Part shown: piece after piece, positions 13,046 to 13,314 of the stretch | Layout: each line of letters starts with the position of its first letter | Position numbering within the stretch: the first letter of the stretch is position 1 | Assembly (NCBI GenBank): GCA_964531455.1 | Contig: CAZHFZ010000068.1 | Coordinates: 1 to 13,314 of the forward strand | Direction: 5' to 3' | DNA: 13,314 nucleotides | DNA from: Ga0077527 sp964531455 | Lineage (GTDB): Bacteria > Pseudomonadota > Gammaproteobacteria > Burkholderiales > SG8-41 | Notes under the pieces: model-generated | Databases searched by the model: none | What the model was told of the DNA's origin: nothing | The model's input: only the letters and a program-made list of their open reading frames with translations | Made by a program: the position numbers and the translations under genes

Positions 13046-13314
13046 GACGAAAGATTCTACCTGCAACAGCACTCCCTTTCCCCGCCTCCTGGCAGGGATA
13101 CAAGGGAACACTTGGAGCGCAGCCGACGTGCCCCCGCATCACATTGCAACCACCGCGGAATTGTCACTCAGGTAGCAGATTCTTGCGTGCTACTGCGATA
13201 CTGTTGCCATGTCCGGCCTTTCACGCTAATGGAAAAGTTAACGACCGGCCCGGAACGGTAAGTTGAACAACAATCGCATGCGGCCCGTGAAATCACCTTA
13301 CGGTCCAGCATCCG
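13046..13314. other. Right-edge intergenic region upstream of the Nudix gene
   Basis: No supportable gene lies here. It must hold the promoter of the minus-strand Nudix-led run, but I see no convincing -35/-10 pair. A six-base inverted repeat with a ten-base loop (13172-13177 and 13188-13193) is the only local symmetry. A plus-strand frame from TTG 13263 or ATG 13278 stays open to the window edge, and could be the start of a divergent gene; 12-17 codons cannot decide it. A minus-strand frame of 48 codons that enters from the edge and stops near 13166 shows no recognisable motif. Confidence 0.4.

Overview
This window looks like ordinary core chromosome from a GC-rich betaproteobacterium. The evidence is the protein families, their order (orn, an M48 protease, a pterin dehydratase, rsgA, a CobD/CbiB-like protein and a NudL-type Nudix hydrolase close together) and the even GC-rich codon use. 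I see no rRNA, tRNA, transposase, integrase, CRISPR array or phage structural gene. Fifteen protein-coding genes fill almost all of the window. No gene-free stretch exceeds 300 bases.

Left part (1-5262). An Old Yellow Enzyme-type ene-reductase (+) converges with a three-gene minus-strand cluster matching the E. coli yqjD-yqjE-yqjK order: a DUF883 membrane-anchored protein, a holin-like two-helix membrane protein and a YqjK-like protein. Behind them, same strand, lies an EI24/CysZ-like membrane protein. The gap before the DUF883 gene holds an extended -10 promoter candidate, and just upstream of it an FNR/ANR-like palindrome. Divergent from the EI24 gene is pgi (glucose-6-phosphate isomerase). 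It is followed by a structured intergenic repeat built on CTCTGTG and then a small DUF6494 gene.

Middle part (5263-8424). orn (oligoribonuclease, minus) is divergent from a tight plus-strand run: a Ste24-type M48 metalloprotease, a pterin-4a-carbinolamine dehydratase, and rsgA (30S-assembly GTPase). The rsgA start is probably a TTG lying inside the end of the dehydratase gene.

Right part (8425-13314). All genes are on the minus strand, transcribed towards the left: NudL-like CoA pyrophosphatase, YbaK-type Cys-tRNA(Pro) deacylase, a patatin-like phospholipase, a DUF938 methyltransferase overlapping it by 4 bases, a GreA/GreB-family factor with a shortened coiled coil, and a CobD/CbiB-family membrane protein.

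The genes serve housekeeping, quality control and stress functions: RNA turnover, ribosome assembly, mistranslation editing, transcript cleavage, membrane proteolysis and lipid hydrolysis. I did not find a convincing new multi-gene system. The points most worth a second look are the possible anaerobic control of the yqjDEK cluster, the CTCTGTG repeat, the short-armed Gre paralogue and the CobD/CbiB protein without cobalamin genes nearby.
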